A DNA stretch of 64,000 bases from Corella eumyota (GCA_963082875.1 OY720098.1:1984001-2048000); one strand, 5' to 3'; positions 45,531 through 57,644 are shown, counted from the first letter of the stretch. Numbers and translations: made by a program. The notes: generated from the sequence alone by a model not told the origin.

Positions 45531-48500
45531 CTACATATCCTTACTTTCCTTAACAAATTTTGCAATAAAAAATCCAATAGTATCAGTGTTTACATTAAAA
45601 TTTTGATCACTTTTTGTGGGACTAAAGAATTGAAGTAAGTTTAATTGTTCTTGTTTTAATTTGGAAACACTGGATCTGCCAGGTAAGCCAATATGTGGAT
45701 CCTATAATCAATTTAAATTTCATTAAGTTAACTACAATCTATATACAATCTAGATATAATATGACCTAATTGATTAAAAAAACAGCCCTTAAGAAGGGCA
45801 TTATTTTTTTTTGAAAGTTTTACACTATTTATAATTTTTAACAGAACCATAGAAACAATGTTTGTATATTTGGGTCAGAACACTTCTTACACTACATGAG
45901 AACATGGGTTTAATCCCCACATGCTGTAGTGCCTTTAAGAAGGAACTATAAACTTCTGATGAGCTAATACTTTATCAGCAGCATAATTATCGGACATTTA
46001 TAATCACTAATATCTAAATCTCCAAAGGCAACTTAAGACTGGGTCGGGGTAACAGTTGTTACTCTATATTTAAGTCACGCATTCGACCCACATTAAGGAT
46101 AAATAATTATATATAAAAAAAATTACCTAAATATATTGCTTACCTGTTTACTTAGAGTGAGGTTTGGGTAATTATTTAAAGCCCACTCCACCATTCCCTC
46201 ATTTTCTTCTTTAGTTGTTGTACAAGTGCTATACACTAACACCCCATCAGGTTTTAATAAATGTATTGCCTAAAAAATTTTTATGAATTTTGATACACTT
46301 TTTTCTATTGTAACTTATAGACTAGGTTTAAAGCATGGTAAAGTGGTTAAAACTTGTTTTTAGTACATGAGGTTCTAAGTTCAATCCCCACAACTTACAT
46401 GTCACTCTTAATGTTGTGTTTTAAAATGGTTCTAACTTTTGTCAAGTTATCAAGCAATATTTAAAACTGGCATATGCCATTTAGGAAAGTTAAGGCAAAT
46501 AAGTTAACTTTTCCACATTTAAAATAAAGACCGGCAGCGTGGTGTAGTGGTAAAAACACTTGCTACACCACACATGAGGTCGTGGGTTCAATCCCCACTG
46601 ATCTCATGCTGTAGCGCCCTTGAGTAAGGCGCTATAAACGGTATGAACTCCTGCTGAGCCAGCGCTTAATCAGTAGCATAATTACTGGGCAATTATAATC
46701 TATAATATCCCAAACTGCCACAGGCAACTCGAGACATGTTCGGGGTAACTGATGTTACTCTATGTTTAAGTCGCACATTCGACTTTCCCACATTGAGGAT
46801 AAAGATATATACAAAAAAAGATAAGTATATATTATTTAGTTTGTTTTTAACTAGTTGACAACTAAAAATGTATTCGTAAAGCACAACATGTTAAAAATAT
46901 TTCTACAAAGTAGCGTACTGTTGCAAATAGTTGTCGTTGTAATATAGGATATGAGGACAACTGTTTTTCTGTGATGTCATTAACACAGTTTATGACCTTT
47001 GGCCTTTGACCCAATGCACTGCATGGCGCATCGAGTAAAATTTTATCAAAATAATTCACTTTAAATTTTTTAATTTTGGATTCTAAAAAAAAAAATTTTT
47101 AAATAAATTTTAATTAGATCTTTTTTTATTTCAATATAGAATTAAAAAAAACTTTAATGCCAGAATAAAATTAAATGAAAACTCTTTAAATAAAAAACAA
47201 AAATACCTTTTTTATCCCCACAAATTTTTCTTGAATCTGAAACCAATAATTCAACATTTTCTCCTAATTCCCCAAACCAATTTGTTAAATTTTGTCGAAC
47301 TAAATTCACTTTATTTTCCGACCTATCTATTGCCACTAGGTGTCCCTGTTTCTGCATGAGTGCGTACAGGTGTTGGGTTTTCCCCCCTGGGGAGGCACAC
47401 ATGTCGAGGACTTTATCCCCAGGGTTAGGGTTAAGAACATGACCCACAACTATGGACGGCAAATTCTAAAAAAAAATTTAAATTTTAAAATTTAGGCATT
47501 TTATTTATTTAAGGTAAACCTAATTCTTATCAAAAAAAGTGGTCAATATATGATTAGTATAATAAAAAAATGTATTCCTATTAAAGCTTGGTATAAATTT
47601 AAATTTTTTTTAAATATAAAAGATCCCTTAAAATTGTAAGCCTAACTTTTTTAAACATAAAACAAAATTCTAATAATGTAAATGTCCAGTTTGTGATTAG
47701 TATATTTAAGCTAGGTGTGAGACATGAAGTTATAGCTCTTTACAATCATATAACAATTGCAGTTTCCAATGGTTATTATTTTTTTTATTTTTTTTTGTAT
47801 ATCTTTATCCTCGATGTGGGAAAGTCGAATGCGTGACTTAAACATAGAGTAACATCAGTTACTCCGACCCAGTCTCGAGTTGCCTGTGGCAGTTTGGGAT
47901 ATTATAGATTATAATTGCCCGATAATTATACTGCTGATTAAGTGCTGACTCAGCAGGAGTTCATATCGTTCATAGCGCCTTACTCAAGGGTGCTACAGCA
48001 TGAGAGCAAAGGGAATTGAACCCACGACCTCATGTGTGGTGTAGCAAGTGGCGGTGTTTTATTTATAATACCTGTGCAAATATTTTATTGGTTAAAATAT
48101 TATTAAGACTCGGCGCAGACCATTCAACCTCTGTCATTATTATTCCTACACCACCGACTAAATTTTTACCCTGAAAAATTGTGTATAACAACAGTTAGTA
48201 TACTAAATCAAAATAAATTAAAGCTTTAAACATATGAATACCATAACAAACTAAAATCTTTTTTTTTTCCTTTAAAAATAAAGCAATTTTTTTAATAATT
48301 TCCTGACCCCAAATTTTTTGCTCACTTTAGTTTTGAATATATCATCCCTGCTTACAACTGACTTTCCGTTCCCAACAAATAATTTATCTCCATCAAACTC
48401 ACTTTTTCCTTTTAAACATTTTCCTTTAATGTCTGCATACACAGAAACTAAATCATCTTCGTTAAGATCTAAACAAAACATTTAAAAAAAAATTTATTAA

Positions 48501-49773
48501 CCTTTTTTTATTTTTTTTGTATATATCTTTATCCTCGATGTGGGAAAGTCGAATGCACGAACTAAACATACAGTTACATCAGTTACTTCGACCTAGTCTC
48601 GAGTTACCTGTGGCAGTTTAGAATATTATAGATTAAATTTGTCCGATAATGATACTGCTGATTAAGTGCTGGCTCAGCAGGAGTTTATACTGTTTATAGC
48701 GCCTTACTCAAGGGCACTACAACCTAAGACTTTAAGTAGACCCTTGGTTTAAGTTTTGTGGTCAAGTTAATGTAAGTATATTGCAATTGTTAGTTAAATA
48801 AAAAAGCACCAGGTTTATAAGATATTAAACCAGCAAAATCTATTTAAGACTGAATACTGGTAAATTGGAAAAAAAATTTTGCTTTAGGAATTTCTAAGTA
48901 AATTTTAATATGTCCAGTTTGGTTAAATAAAAAAAGTTTAAAAATTGACCATATAATTACAAAAAAATTTAAAGAGAACATTTAAAAAAAAATTACAACA
49001 TATAAATATTTTATTTACATAATGCAAAAAATAAAGAAAATAAAATTTAAACTAACTTTTAGGAGCGGCCAGAATTCCTGGAATATAAACATTTGCTCCT
49101 CTTAGCACCGCCATTCCACATAAATAGTCCACAATTACCTCTTTCCCTTTCGGTCCCACTTGTTGGTGATGTGATGAAATTACCAAAACATCTTTTAATT
49201 GGTCATGTGTAAATATTTCAAATTTATGTCCATTTGTGTCCTGTATTTACATTATTTTTATCAGCGGCGTGGTGTAGTGGTCAGAACACTTGTTACACTA
49301 CATGAGGTCCTGGGTTTGATCCTAACTGCTTTCATGTTGTAGCGCCCATAAGGTCAGGAATTTTGCGCCCATAAGGTCAGGAATTTAGTCAGGAATTTTG
49401 GGCAATAATTATCTATACCATCCCAAACTATTAAAGGTAACTCAAGACTTGGTTAGAGTAACTGATGTTACTCTATGTTTATTATGTTTAGGTCATTAAG
49501 TCGACCTTCCCACATCGAGGATAAATATATATAAAAAAATTAAAATAAAAAACAAGTATTACATAAATTACACTCATAAAAACTATAAACAAAACATTCA
49601 TTTTAAACAATGAATCTATTGTATTGTAAAACTAAGTTTAAAAATTAATTTTTTTTATTTACCTTATTAATTTCTTGTTGTAATTTGGTTTTAATTAAAT
49701 TAATATCACCATGCAAGTTGTTCACACGAACTGTTGTAAACATGGGAGGGGGTATAAGGTCAAAATCTGACAT
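45531..49773 (-). CDS. NSUN6: NSUN6-type RNA (cytosine-5) methyltransferase
   Basis: S-adenosylmethionine-dependent m5C methyltransferase with a PUA domain. In mammals NSUN6 methylates C72 of tRNA-Cys and tRNA-Thr and some mRNA sites. Eight exons: 49773-49663, 49240-49057, 48468-48326, 48170-48072, 47465-47207, 47082-46919, 46269-46144 and 45701-45531. All phases agree; 418 residues. The N-terminus begins at PPPMFTTVRVN, so it lacks about 45 residues present in human NSUN6; an undetected upstream exon is possible. The PUA region (about 70-140) has LCGMAVLRGANVY and VYADIKGKC. SAM motif DMCASPGGK is at about 200-208. The two cysteines are in DAPCS (Cys286) and YSTC (Cys336), the second being the nucleophile in this family. 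The end IGFFIAKFVK is typical. Confidence 0.94.
45871..46122 (+). mobile_element. SINE family 1, NSUN6 intron 7
   Basis: Forward copy, diverged, head shortened. Confidence 0.7.
46332..46530 (+). mobile_element. Old SINE family 1 relative, NSUN6 intron 6
   Basis: GCATGGTAAAGTGGTTAAAAC, TAAGTTCAATCCCCAC and CCACATTTAAAATAAAGA mark a strongly diverged copy. A young copy abuts its end. Confidence 0.55.
46533..46819 (+). mobile_element. SINE family 1, NSUN6 intron 6
   Basis: Full-length, near-consensus forward copy that follows the A-rich end of the old relative, as expected if the younger SINE inserted into its tail. Confidence 0.88.
47789..48053 (-). mobile_element. SINE family 1, NSUN6 intron 4
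   Basis: Reverse copy, complete except for the last bases of the head. Confidence 0.85.
48511..48730 (-). mobile_element. SINE family 1, NSUN6 intron 2, head missing
   Basis: Reverse copy truncated after the middle block GCCTTACTCAAGGGCAC. Confidence 0.75.
49264..49539 (+). mobile_element. SINE family 1, NSUN6 intron 1
   Basis: Forward copy in which GCGCCCATAAGGTCAGGAAT is tandemly duplicated and replaces part of the body. Confidence 0.8.
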
Positions 49774-50314
49774 TTTTATATTAGTTTTGGGTCTGAAATG
49801 TTTAAAAATTTATTGTTTTATTAATAGTTATAAATAAAAAAACTCATTTTTATATTTAACCTTAATTAATATTTTTTTAATAGTAGCTTTAACAAAAAAT
49901 TAATAACTTTTTGTGTTTTTTTAAAATGTTTTTAATAAGAACTTGGTTTTTAAAATATATAAAATAGAATTCAACTATTTTTATTGACATTAGAAACATG
50001 TGCATCTAACACGTGAGTTAAAACGTAAACAACTTCGTATTTTTCTATGGTGGCATTTGTTAAGCAGTTTATTTAAAAAAAATTATTGCAAAAACCGAGT
50101 TAAGACAAAAATAGGTGATAGTAATAAGAAATTATACAGTACATGTTATAATCAAGAGATGGAATAAATAACAAAGAAATTCGATGATTTAAAATATGCC
50201 ATGAATAATAAATGTCTAAAATGCCACCACAAAACCAAACCCTTCCTTTATAAATTCGGCGCCAATACCTAGAAATTCTAATAATTCTAACTTGTATTGT
50301 GAGTTAAATATAAT
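49774..50314. promoter_or_regulatory. Bidirectional promoter region NSUN6 / DTYMK
   Basis: 541 bases separate the two start codons. Visible elements are an E-box CACGTG at 50,010 and an inverted pair GGTGGCATTT (50,049) and AAATGCCACC (50,219). No TATA box is obvious. Confidence 0.5.
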
Positions 50315-52208
50315 ATGAATAAAGTTCTAAATAGAGGAGCACTTATTGTTGTAGAAGGGGTTGACAAGAGTGGAAAATCGACACAATGTCAAGTTTTAAA
50401 GAAAATATTATCAGAAAACGGACATTCTGTAAAAGCTTTACGGTTTCCTGGTAAGTTTACCATCAGTTCTTACGTGAACTATGGTTTAAAATTTTTAAAC
50501 AAATTGTTTATGTTTATTTAGATTTGTTTTTCTTTAGCTTGTTACAGTTTTTAAAAAAAATTATACACTTTTTTTGGTTGTTTCTTTATTAAAAAATAAT
50601 TTTTTTAAATTGTATATATAAACTTGGTGTTTTTTTTTGTATATATATTTTTATCTTAATGTGGGAAGGTTGAATGCACTACTTAAACATAGAGTAACAT
50701 TAGTTACTCCAACCTAGTCTCGAGTTGTCTTTAGTAGTTTGGGATATTATATAGATTGTAATTGCCCGATAATTATGCTGCTTATTAAGTGCTGGCTCAG
50801 CAGTAGTTCATACCGTTTATAGCGTCTTACTTGAGGGCAAGGTTCTACAGCACGAAAGCGGTGGGAATTAAACCTACAACCTCAGCAAGTGTATCTTACC
50901 ACTACACCACGCTGCCGGTGCAGTTTATAAGGCAAAAACTAAAATAAAGCTTTATTTTTGTAGATCGAACCACAAAAACCGGAGAATTGATCAGCAATTA
51001 TTTACAAAACCAGACCGAACTTGACGATCATGCCATTCATTTGTTATTCTCTGCCAATAGATGGGAGCAGAGGGCAAGTATTTTAAATGATCTACAAAAT
51101 GGGATTTCGTTAATTGTTGATCGTTATGCTTTTTCTGGGGTGGCTTTTACTCATGCTAAACAAGTAATTTTTATTTTTTTGTATATATCTTTATCCTTGA
51201 TGTGGGAAAGTCAAATGCGCGACTTAAACATAGAGTAACAACTGTTACTCCGACCAAATCTCGAAACTTTTTTTATTTTTTATGTAAGAAAGTTGACCCT
51301 AAACTTTTTTTTGTTTAACCTTTAGTTAAATGAAAATTAAACTTATATCCATTTTTTATTATTAATTGCAAATTATTTTGGTTATATTTTAAATTGTTTG
51401 CTAAATATTTTTTAAGGGATGTTTGACAAGTTAAAACGACAACCAAAGTTTTTTGATTGATTAGTTTTATATATATTTGGTTTATCATGTTTTTTTTTTA
51501 AATTGAAATCCTATATTGGCAATATTTAAGTCTAAAATTAATAAAGTTGGTGTCACTGAACACAAAAATGGTGTTCACTTTGAATAATTTTATCTACTTT
51601 TTGAGTTGTGCAACTTTTAAAAAGAAAATTAAAATTAATTAAAAAAAAAGAAAAGGGAAGCCCTGTTTGTGATGACGTAGAAAGTACTAGCTTGTATATA
51701 TAGACATTCACTATGCTAATTGTACTTTCTACATCACACGAAAAAATATGATAACCTGGTTTTTGATCTTTATAATTTTTTTAAAGGTATTTTGTGATTC
51801 ATTGTCAACCACACTAACATACTTTATACATCACTACAAAATTGCAAAACTCTCCAATGTTGTACTTAGAAAAAATGTATGTAGTTATAATGCTATTTTC
51901 AGGGTCTAAATCTAGAGTGGTGTAAATGTCCTGACATTGGGTTACCGAAACCTGATCTCGTTCTTTTTTTGGATCTCAAAATATCAGAGTCCGAAAAACG
52001 GGGTGATTTTGGTGAAGAAAGATATGAACAAACTGACTTTCAGAAAAAGGTTTCACAAAATTACCAAAAACTTTTCGACAAATCTTATTGGAGAAATGTT
52101 GATGCAGCTCGGCCAATGAAAGAGGTTACTTCTGATATGCAAAAACACATTGAAGACATTATCAAAAGTGTTGGACAAACCCCTATTGAACAATTATGGA
52201 TAAAATAA
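50315..52208 (+). CDS. DTYMK: Thymidylate (dTMP) kinase
   Basis: Phosphorylates dTMP to dTDP using ATP, in the dTTP pathway. Three exons, 50315-50450, 50964-51163 and 51903-52208, give 213 residues, the same size as the human enzyme. The P-loop is EGVDKSGKST (14-23). HLLFSANRWEQ (about 71-81) and VDRYAFSGVAFT (about 97-108) form the nucleotide site, and the LID region is KRGDFGEERYEQTDFQ. The protein ends PIEQLWIK. Splice phases are 1 and 0. A likely AATAAA signal lies at 52,239, about 30 bases after the stop. Intron 1 holds a full SINE. Intron 2 holds a SINE tail and a MITE-like repeat. Confidence 0.95.
50631..50917 (-). mobile_element. SINE family 1, DTYMK intron 1
   Basis: Full-length reverse copy ending just before exon 2. 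Confidence 0.85.
51173..51267 (-). mobile_element. SINE family 1 tail fragment, DTYMK intron 2
   Basis: Only the 3' third remains, starting about 10 bases after the exon 2 donor. Confidence 0.75.
51532..51853 (-). mobile_element. MITE-like repeat with foldback core, copy 2
   Basis: Inverted relative of 38,451-38,801, with the same GTAGAAAGTACTAG / GTACTTTCTAC core. Lies in DTYMK intron 2. Confidence 0.65.
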
Positions 52209-53819
52209 TTTTTTTTAACTTTATTTGGTCAATTTTTAAATAAATACTCATTATAAAAAGTTTTATACAATCATATTATTTTTTTGTAAGTTTTGAAACA
52301 TAAACAAATTATTTTTTTAAGTATTTTTTTACTTTTTCTTGAATTTATATTGTAGATTTATGTAGACTGTATAACTTATTACACTAAGAATTGTCATAGG
52401 ATACCTGTGTTAGTATTAAAATATAATAAAATTAAATTTTTACCTTTGCATTTTATTTACACTTTCTTGAAAATTTCAAAAAACTTTTTCCAAAAATTTT
52501 CTAAAAAAAATGAAAAAAAAAATTTGCAATTTCCTACTACCAATATATTGCAGAAATATGTAAACTGTAAAAATTAGTGTACAAAAAAGTTGGTATAGAA
52601 TATCTCTTATAAATCTTAGTCTATTGAATTTATGTTTATGTCTAACAATTTTGTTAAATTATTTTGTTGTAAATTTGATTTTTAAATATTTTTTTGTTGA
52701 TAACGAAATTAAATGTCTGTGCCCACTATTGATATGACTTATATTTTATTGATATTATACTTAGATAACTTTTATAAATTAGTTAGGGTATAATTTAATA
52801 AATTATTGTTAAAAAGTTAATTAAGGATATAAGCTTCTCAATTTAAAGAAATTAGTAAATTTGTTTTGTGTTCGTTTTTTTTTATAAATATACACAAAAT
52901 ATAAAAAATATGTATTTTTATTGAAAATATAATAATAAACTCAACTAGATTTATTTGAAAAATTAAATATGGTTTGAAATCGTTCGATCCTTTCTATAGA
53001 GATATTAAAATTTAATATGTATATTAAAAAAATTTAAATGTTAACTTTTCTATAATTAATATCAAACTTTACCTATTAAACACACATTCATTAATTACGC
53101 AAGATATAACTAAATTAAATTTGAAAGCAAAATATTGATCCTAATTTTTTATTAATCAAACGAGTATTGAAGTATAATTAACAAAAATAAATGTTAACTA
53201 TTTACTCCTTTTTAGAGATTTCGTTTATGATACGCAAAAAAAGCAAAATATCCATATTTACATTTTATTAAATTAACAAGTGTTAAAATATAATTCAAAA
53301 CTCAACTTTTATACACATATTACTTGATTAATATTTTTCACTTTAACACACACACTAATCGAATATTTAAAAAACAAACCAAAGATAATTAAACAATAAT
53401 TAGTTAGAGTTAAATCTTTATTTTAAATAGCAGCATACCAAATAATAATACCAACAACATATTAAAATTTTAGAAAATTTATTTAATAACAACAAATTTA
53501 ATTGAATCTTCTAAAATTTTAAATTTGTTGTTGGCATTATTATTCTGTATGTTGCTATTTGAAATAAAGATCCAACTCTTAAATGACCCCATTATTTAAA
53601 AAGCCTTTAAAAATAATATAAACATTTACAAGAAAGTATTTTTTTTTAATTTATTGATTTCGTCACTTCTTTCCGTTGCATTAATGTAATATTTTAAAAG
53701 TTTTACATTTTGATCGGCACATATCTAGTTTAAAGTAATTAAGATTTAAAGTTAAAACGTAAATGCCTAAGAGAAATTCGTTAATTGTTTTTAAGAGAAA
53801 CATTTCATCTTTTAACCTA
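52209..53819. other. AT-rich intergenic with old satellite unit
   Basis: Very AT-rich. It has no gene that I can see apart from the diverged satellite unit and foldback at 52,930-53,590. Confidence 0.5.
52930..53590. repeat. Diverged satellite unit ending in a foldback
   Basis: CTAGATTTATTTGAAAAATT through AATACCAACAACATATTAAA follows the 58-62 kb satellite unit with many differences. From about 53,500 the sequence turns back on itself: ATTCTGTATGTTGCTATTTG and AAATAAAGATCCAACTCTT are the inverted complement of 53,405-53,460. Confidence 0.6.
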
Positions 53820-56082
53820 ATCGAGAGAGGCGCACGCGTGTTGATTAAATTCACGCCGATATTCCAATTTTTCGGCCCCGGGTTTTCAAGAAGCGCAAGG
53901 AATTCTAGAAACTAAAACACGTGGCTCTTTCTTGTCTAGACCGCGTTGTAAAAGGTCTTAAAAATCTAAGCTCAGTTTATATCAAGTTAAATCGTCAATT
54001 TTCGATATTTTTTGCAACAATTCTACAACAAAATCAGAAAGTGTAGTTATTATGACGTCATACTCAAGTACAAACCATCTAAAAAGCGGAAGTTCAAGAA
54101 TTAATAGACAATTTATATTTTATGACGTCATTCAACAGTCAAGAAAGCAAAATAACATCTAGAATTGGAAATCAAAATCAATTTTAAGTTCGATGTCTTG
54201 AAGATCGATCTTACGCCCATTAAGGTAAAACTAATTTTTTTTATTTTATTGTAAAATTAATTTTTGTTTAGAATTTTGTGAATTTTTGCTTTGTTATTCA
54301 ATGTTTATATCTTTAGTTAAATTGAGATTTTTTTTATAATTTGCAACATATAAAACGAAGTCAATTTAAATATAAAAAATTGGATGTAGTGTTGTTATTA
54401 ACCTTTTCTAATTTTTTGATTATTTTTTAAAATAATTTAATTTTTGCAGACAATGTTTCAACGAAACTTGACAAAGTAGAAAATTACTGGTGGTCAGTGA
54501 CGTGAATTGTGACGTATACCATGACGTCATTGTGATTTGGAAATTCGGTTAATTAATGTAAGTTAACTTGATTTTAGTATTGTCAAAATTAACCAAGAAA
54601 AAATATTCTAAGCGCTATATATGCTGTTGCTTTATTGCCATAACTTTAATATATTTTACAATTTTAATATTAACCTGCATGTTGCATGATTGCTGTTGTT
54701 TGTTTTTGTTTTATGTTTGCACGCTGCTGCTGCGCGCTGCGTTATTGCTAGTTTAAATTTTAAGACATCTATGCTATATGCTGCTGCGTTTGCTAGTTAA
54801 CTAAATCAAACAAAATTGGCTGTTGTAGCGTTGCAACTACCTCCTCTTCACCTATTCTAATCTTTATTTCCCTATTTTCTACCCATGCGCTGCTGCTGCG
54901 AATACTAAATATATATTAAATAGTTTTTTTAATTTAAATACCTAAATTAATAAAGTTTAAAATATAATTTTCAGTTTGTGGCATGATTTAAATATATTAA
55001 CCATTTTATTTTAATTTATTTAATTTTTCGTCGCTGGCGTCCATCATTCACAAGACCCTACGTCATGTGACGTCACCGGTTTTTATGCAACGTCATCGAC
55101 CAAACAACCACCAATTGTGAAGATGCACTCAAATATGATAAAAGGTACTTGATTAAAATTATTTCCTTTAAAGTATCTTAACCTAATGTCAACCGGAAGC
55201 GTGGTGTAGTGGTAACACTTGCTACACCACACATGAGGTCGTGGGTTCAATCCCCACTGATCTCATGCTGTACTGCCCTTGAGTAAAGCGATATAAACAG
55301 TATAAACTCCTGCTAAGCCAGCACATAATCAGCAGTTTAATCACCGGACAATTATAATCTGTAATATCTTAAACTGCTACAGGCAACTTGAGACTGGGTC
55401 AGAGTAACTGGTGTTACTCTATGTTTAAGTCGCGCATTCGACTTTCCCACATCGAGGATAAAGATATATACCAAAAAAAATTGTTAAAAGATTAGTGGCG
55501 TCATCACATCCTTTTAAAAATTAATAAAAAAAATTTTAAATTATGCATTAAAATTTAATAAAACTCTACGATTAACTTATTTTTTAATTATTTTTATTTT
55601 TTGTTGCAGTGATAAGTTAACGTCACTTTTATGTTCATCTTGTCACCAGAAAGTGACGTCATCGCTAATAACGTCACATCTGATAAGATTAGAACCGGAA
55701 TTGGAACTGCTGTGTTTTACCGCCCTATGCTGAAGGTAAATTAAAAAAAAATTTTACATAAAAATTTGATATTTAAATTTATTATAGAATTGTGATGTCA
55801 GAGTTTTTGTATATGACGTGTTATTTATATATATGTCGCAACTTATCTGACTTAAAATGTGTTTTGCATATGTATAGTCTTATGTAATGTAACTTTTAAC
55901 TTGATAATTTGTATTAGCACATTTTTAATAATTTTATTTTCGTTTAGAAATCCGAAAAAATGATGTGGCTTCTTTCAATCTTGGTTACTCTTGTTTTCTA
56001 TCTAAAAATGACGATTTTGGATTCAACAATTAATACGTCACGTAATGTCAATGTGACGTGGAATTGGATCATTATTAAATGA
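53820..56082 (+). CDS. Candidate small single-pass membrane protein with spliced leader exons
   Basis: Coding exons 55631-55735 and 55948-56082 join in phase 0 (AAG|GTAAAT ... TTTAG|AAA) to give 79 residues. It begins MFILSPESDVIANNVTSDKI, has one hydrophobic stretch (MMWLLSILVTLVFYL, about residues 40-54) flanked by lysines, and three NxT/S sequons. Upstream, possible untranslated exons end or start at good splice sites: donor at 54,224, exon 54,450-54,557, exon from about 54,975 to 55,144, and acceptor at 55,610. The putative first exon region at 53,820-53,950 is GC-richer and may be the promoter. The exons are rich in TGACGTCA. I do not recognise the family. Support is frame continuity across a spliced intron and protein-like composition, so it remains a candidate. 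Confidence 0.4.
55195..55480 (+). mobile_element. SINE family 1
   Basis: Full-length forward copy in the intron between the proposed leader exon ending at 55,144 and the coding exon at 55,610. Confidence 0.85.
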
Positions 56083-57346
56083 TCTGAAAACAAGGACATT
56101 GAGATGAGATTTAGATTTTTTGATTTTGATTACTAATTTTGAGGTCTTAAAGTACTAGAATTGGACAGAATTGTATGCAATATCTTTCTCTTCTCCCAGT
56201 GTATTTTTATTTTGCGGACTGTCCCAAACCTAGATTTACCCATTTCGCTTCGTGGGTCGGTCGAAGTTTGGGATCAAACAGTCAATGAGCTGATGCGTTC
56301 CCGGCGGCCATTTTCCCCAATACCATTGTTAGGTCCCCTTAGGTGCCCCATGTGCCAGTACTAATCTGTGTTTTGGCCCTTAAGGTCAGCAGAACCACGT
56401 ATCGCCAAATGGTCGTCCGGGCTGTTCCATGTTGTATATTTTTTTCACGTTTATTTTTTTATTACTGTTGTATTTCGTGTCATATCATAATTACATTTTT
56501 AACATAAACAACGCACAGCTCATCTGATAGGTTTAAAAACGCACCGAACAATTAAATGTGGGAGGCTTAACCTCAACAGCCAGGGACTAAACTTTAACTA
56601 AGAAGCAACACGCTTGGGGGTGCAGCAGAATTAATTATAATTGAGGTTTCGCGCTAATTAAATACCGGCATCTATAAACCCCGGTTTTCTACTTTCTATC
56701 AATTATTTTCTTCCTTAGTGAGCATGGTGCGTTTTACTCGTGGGTAGTATATAGCACCATGCTTAGTCTGCAGAATTGTAAGTTATCAGCTTGTGAAAAT
56801 GGAAATTAACTTCGCAGGGTAGGAGGAACTTGGACTGAACATGGATGGATCATAATTAAGAGTTGAGTAAAAATAATTAAAACCTTAAACTTGAACCCAA
56901 TTTTGTCACATTTTCTGCCATGTATTTTTTAGTGTAACGTTATAATGTAATTGTTTATTAAATGCCATATATTAAATACTAGTTTCAAGTTAAAAAAAAT
57001 AATTTTAATTTTGTATTATAAAACAACTCGAGACCTTTAAAAATTAAAAATTTAGCTAATTCTATCGAATAATTATTTAGTATTTGGTTAATATGTGATA
57101 ATTTAAGATTATTGTTAACTTGTTTAAAACTTAGAACCTAAAACCAAAATATTTTTCTCTTCTCCCATTTCTTTATTGTATTTGTATTAGGACAAAAACT
57201 AAAAACAAAAACTAAAATCGCGATGTTAAAATTTAAAGCAGTCTAGTTTTTAAAAAAATGTTGTAACTTTGCTGGAGTTGGGTAAACCACAAAGTTATTA
57301 ACATTGTCTAAAGTTTAACGATAGGAAGGATAATTAGTTGTCAGTT
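56083..57346. other. GC-richer island of unknown nature, then AT-rich DNA
   Basis: Bases 56,150-56,860 are less AT-rich than anything nearby. They include an open frame at 56,161-56,364 (67 codons; VPNLDLPISLRGSVEVWDQT, ending CPMCQY) and a hairpin at 56,721-56,763 (AGCATGGTGC / GCACCATGCT, 23-base loop). I recognise no family. It could be a small gene, a structured RNA or an unidentified element. Confidence 0.3.
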
Positions 57347-57644
57347 TGCTCGGTATAGTTTTCTTCTTTCGTTCTGGTGAAAGAAGAACTGGAACCAAAT
57401 ATACATGGTAAGTTAAAAACACAAATATGGTCAGTTGCCATCTTTTTTTTTAGAGGCTTTTACAGGTTCTAATTATATATATTTACAGGCTATAAACCAA
57501 CACCTAATTATATTTTTTACAGCCTTTTACAGCTTCTCCCATGCTGTACTCTTGGACTCTTTATCTTTTAGCTTAAAATTAGCCTAATTTACTTAAACGG
57601 TTTAGTACCGTAAGATCAAAAACAGTTTCAAACTATACCGAGCA
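57347..57644. mobile_element. MITE with 15-bp inverted ends
   Basis: TGCTCGGTATAGTTT at the left and AAACTATACCGAGCA at the right are perfect inverted repeats 298 bases apart. Near the left end TTCTTTC and GAAAGAA form a small stem. No coding capacity. I see no convincing target duplication. Confidence 0.75.
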
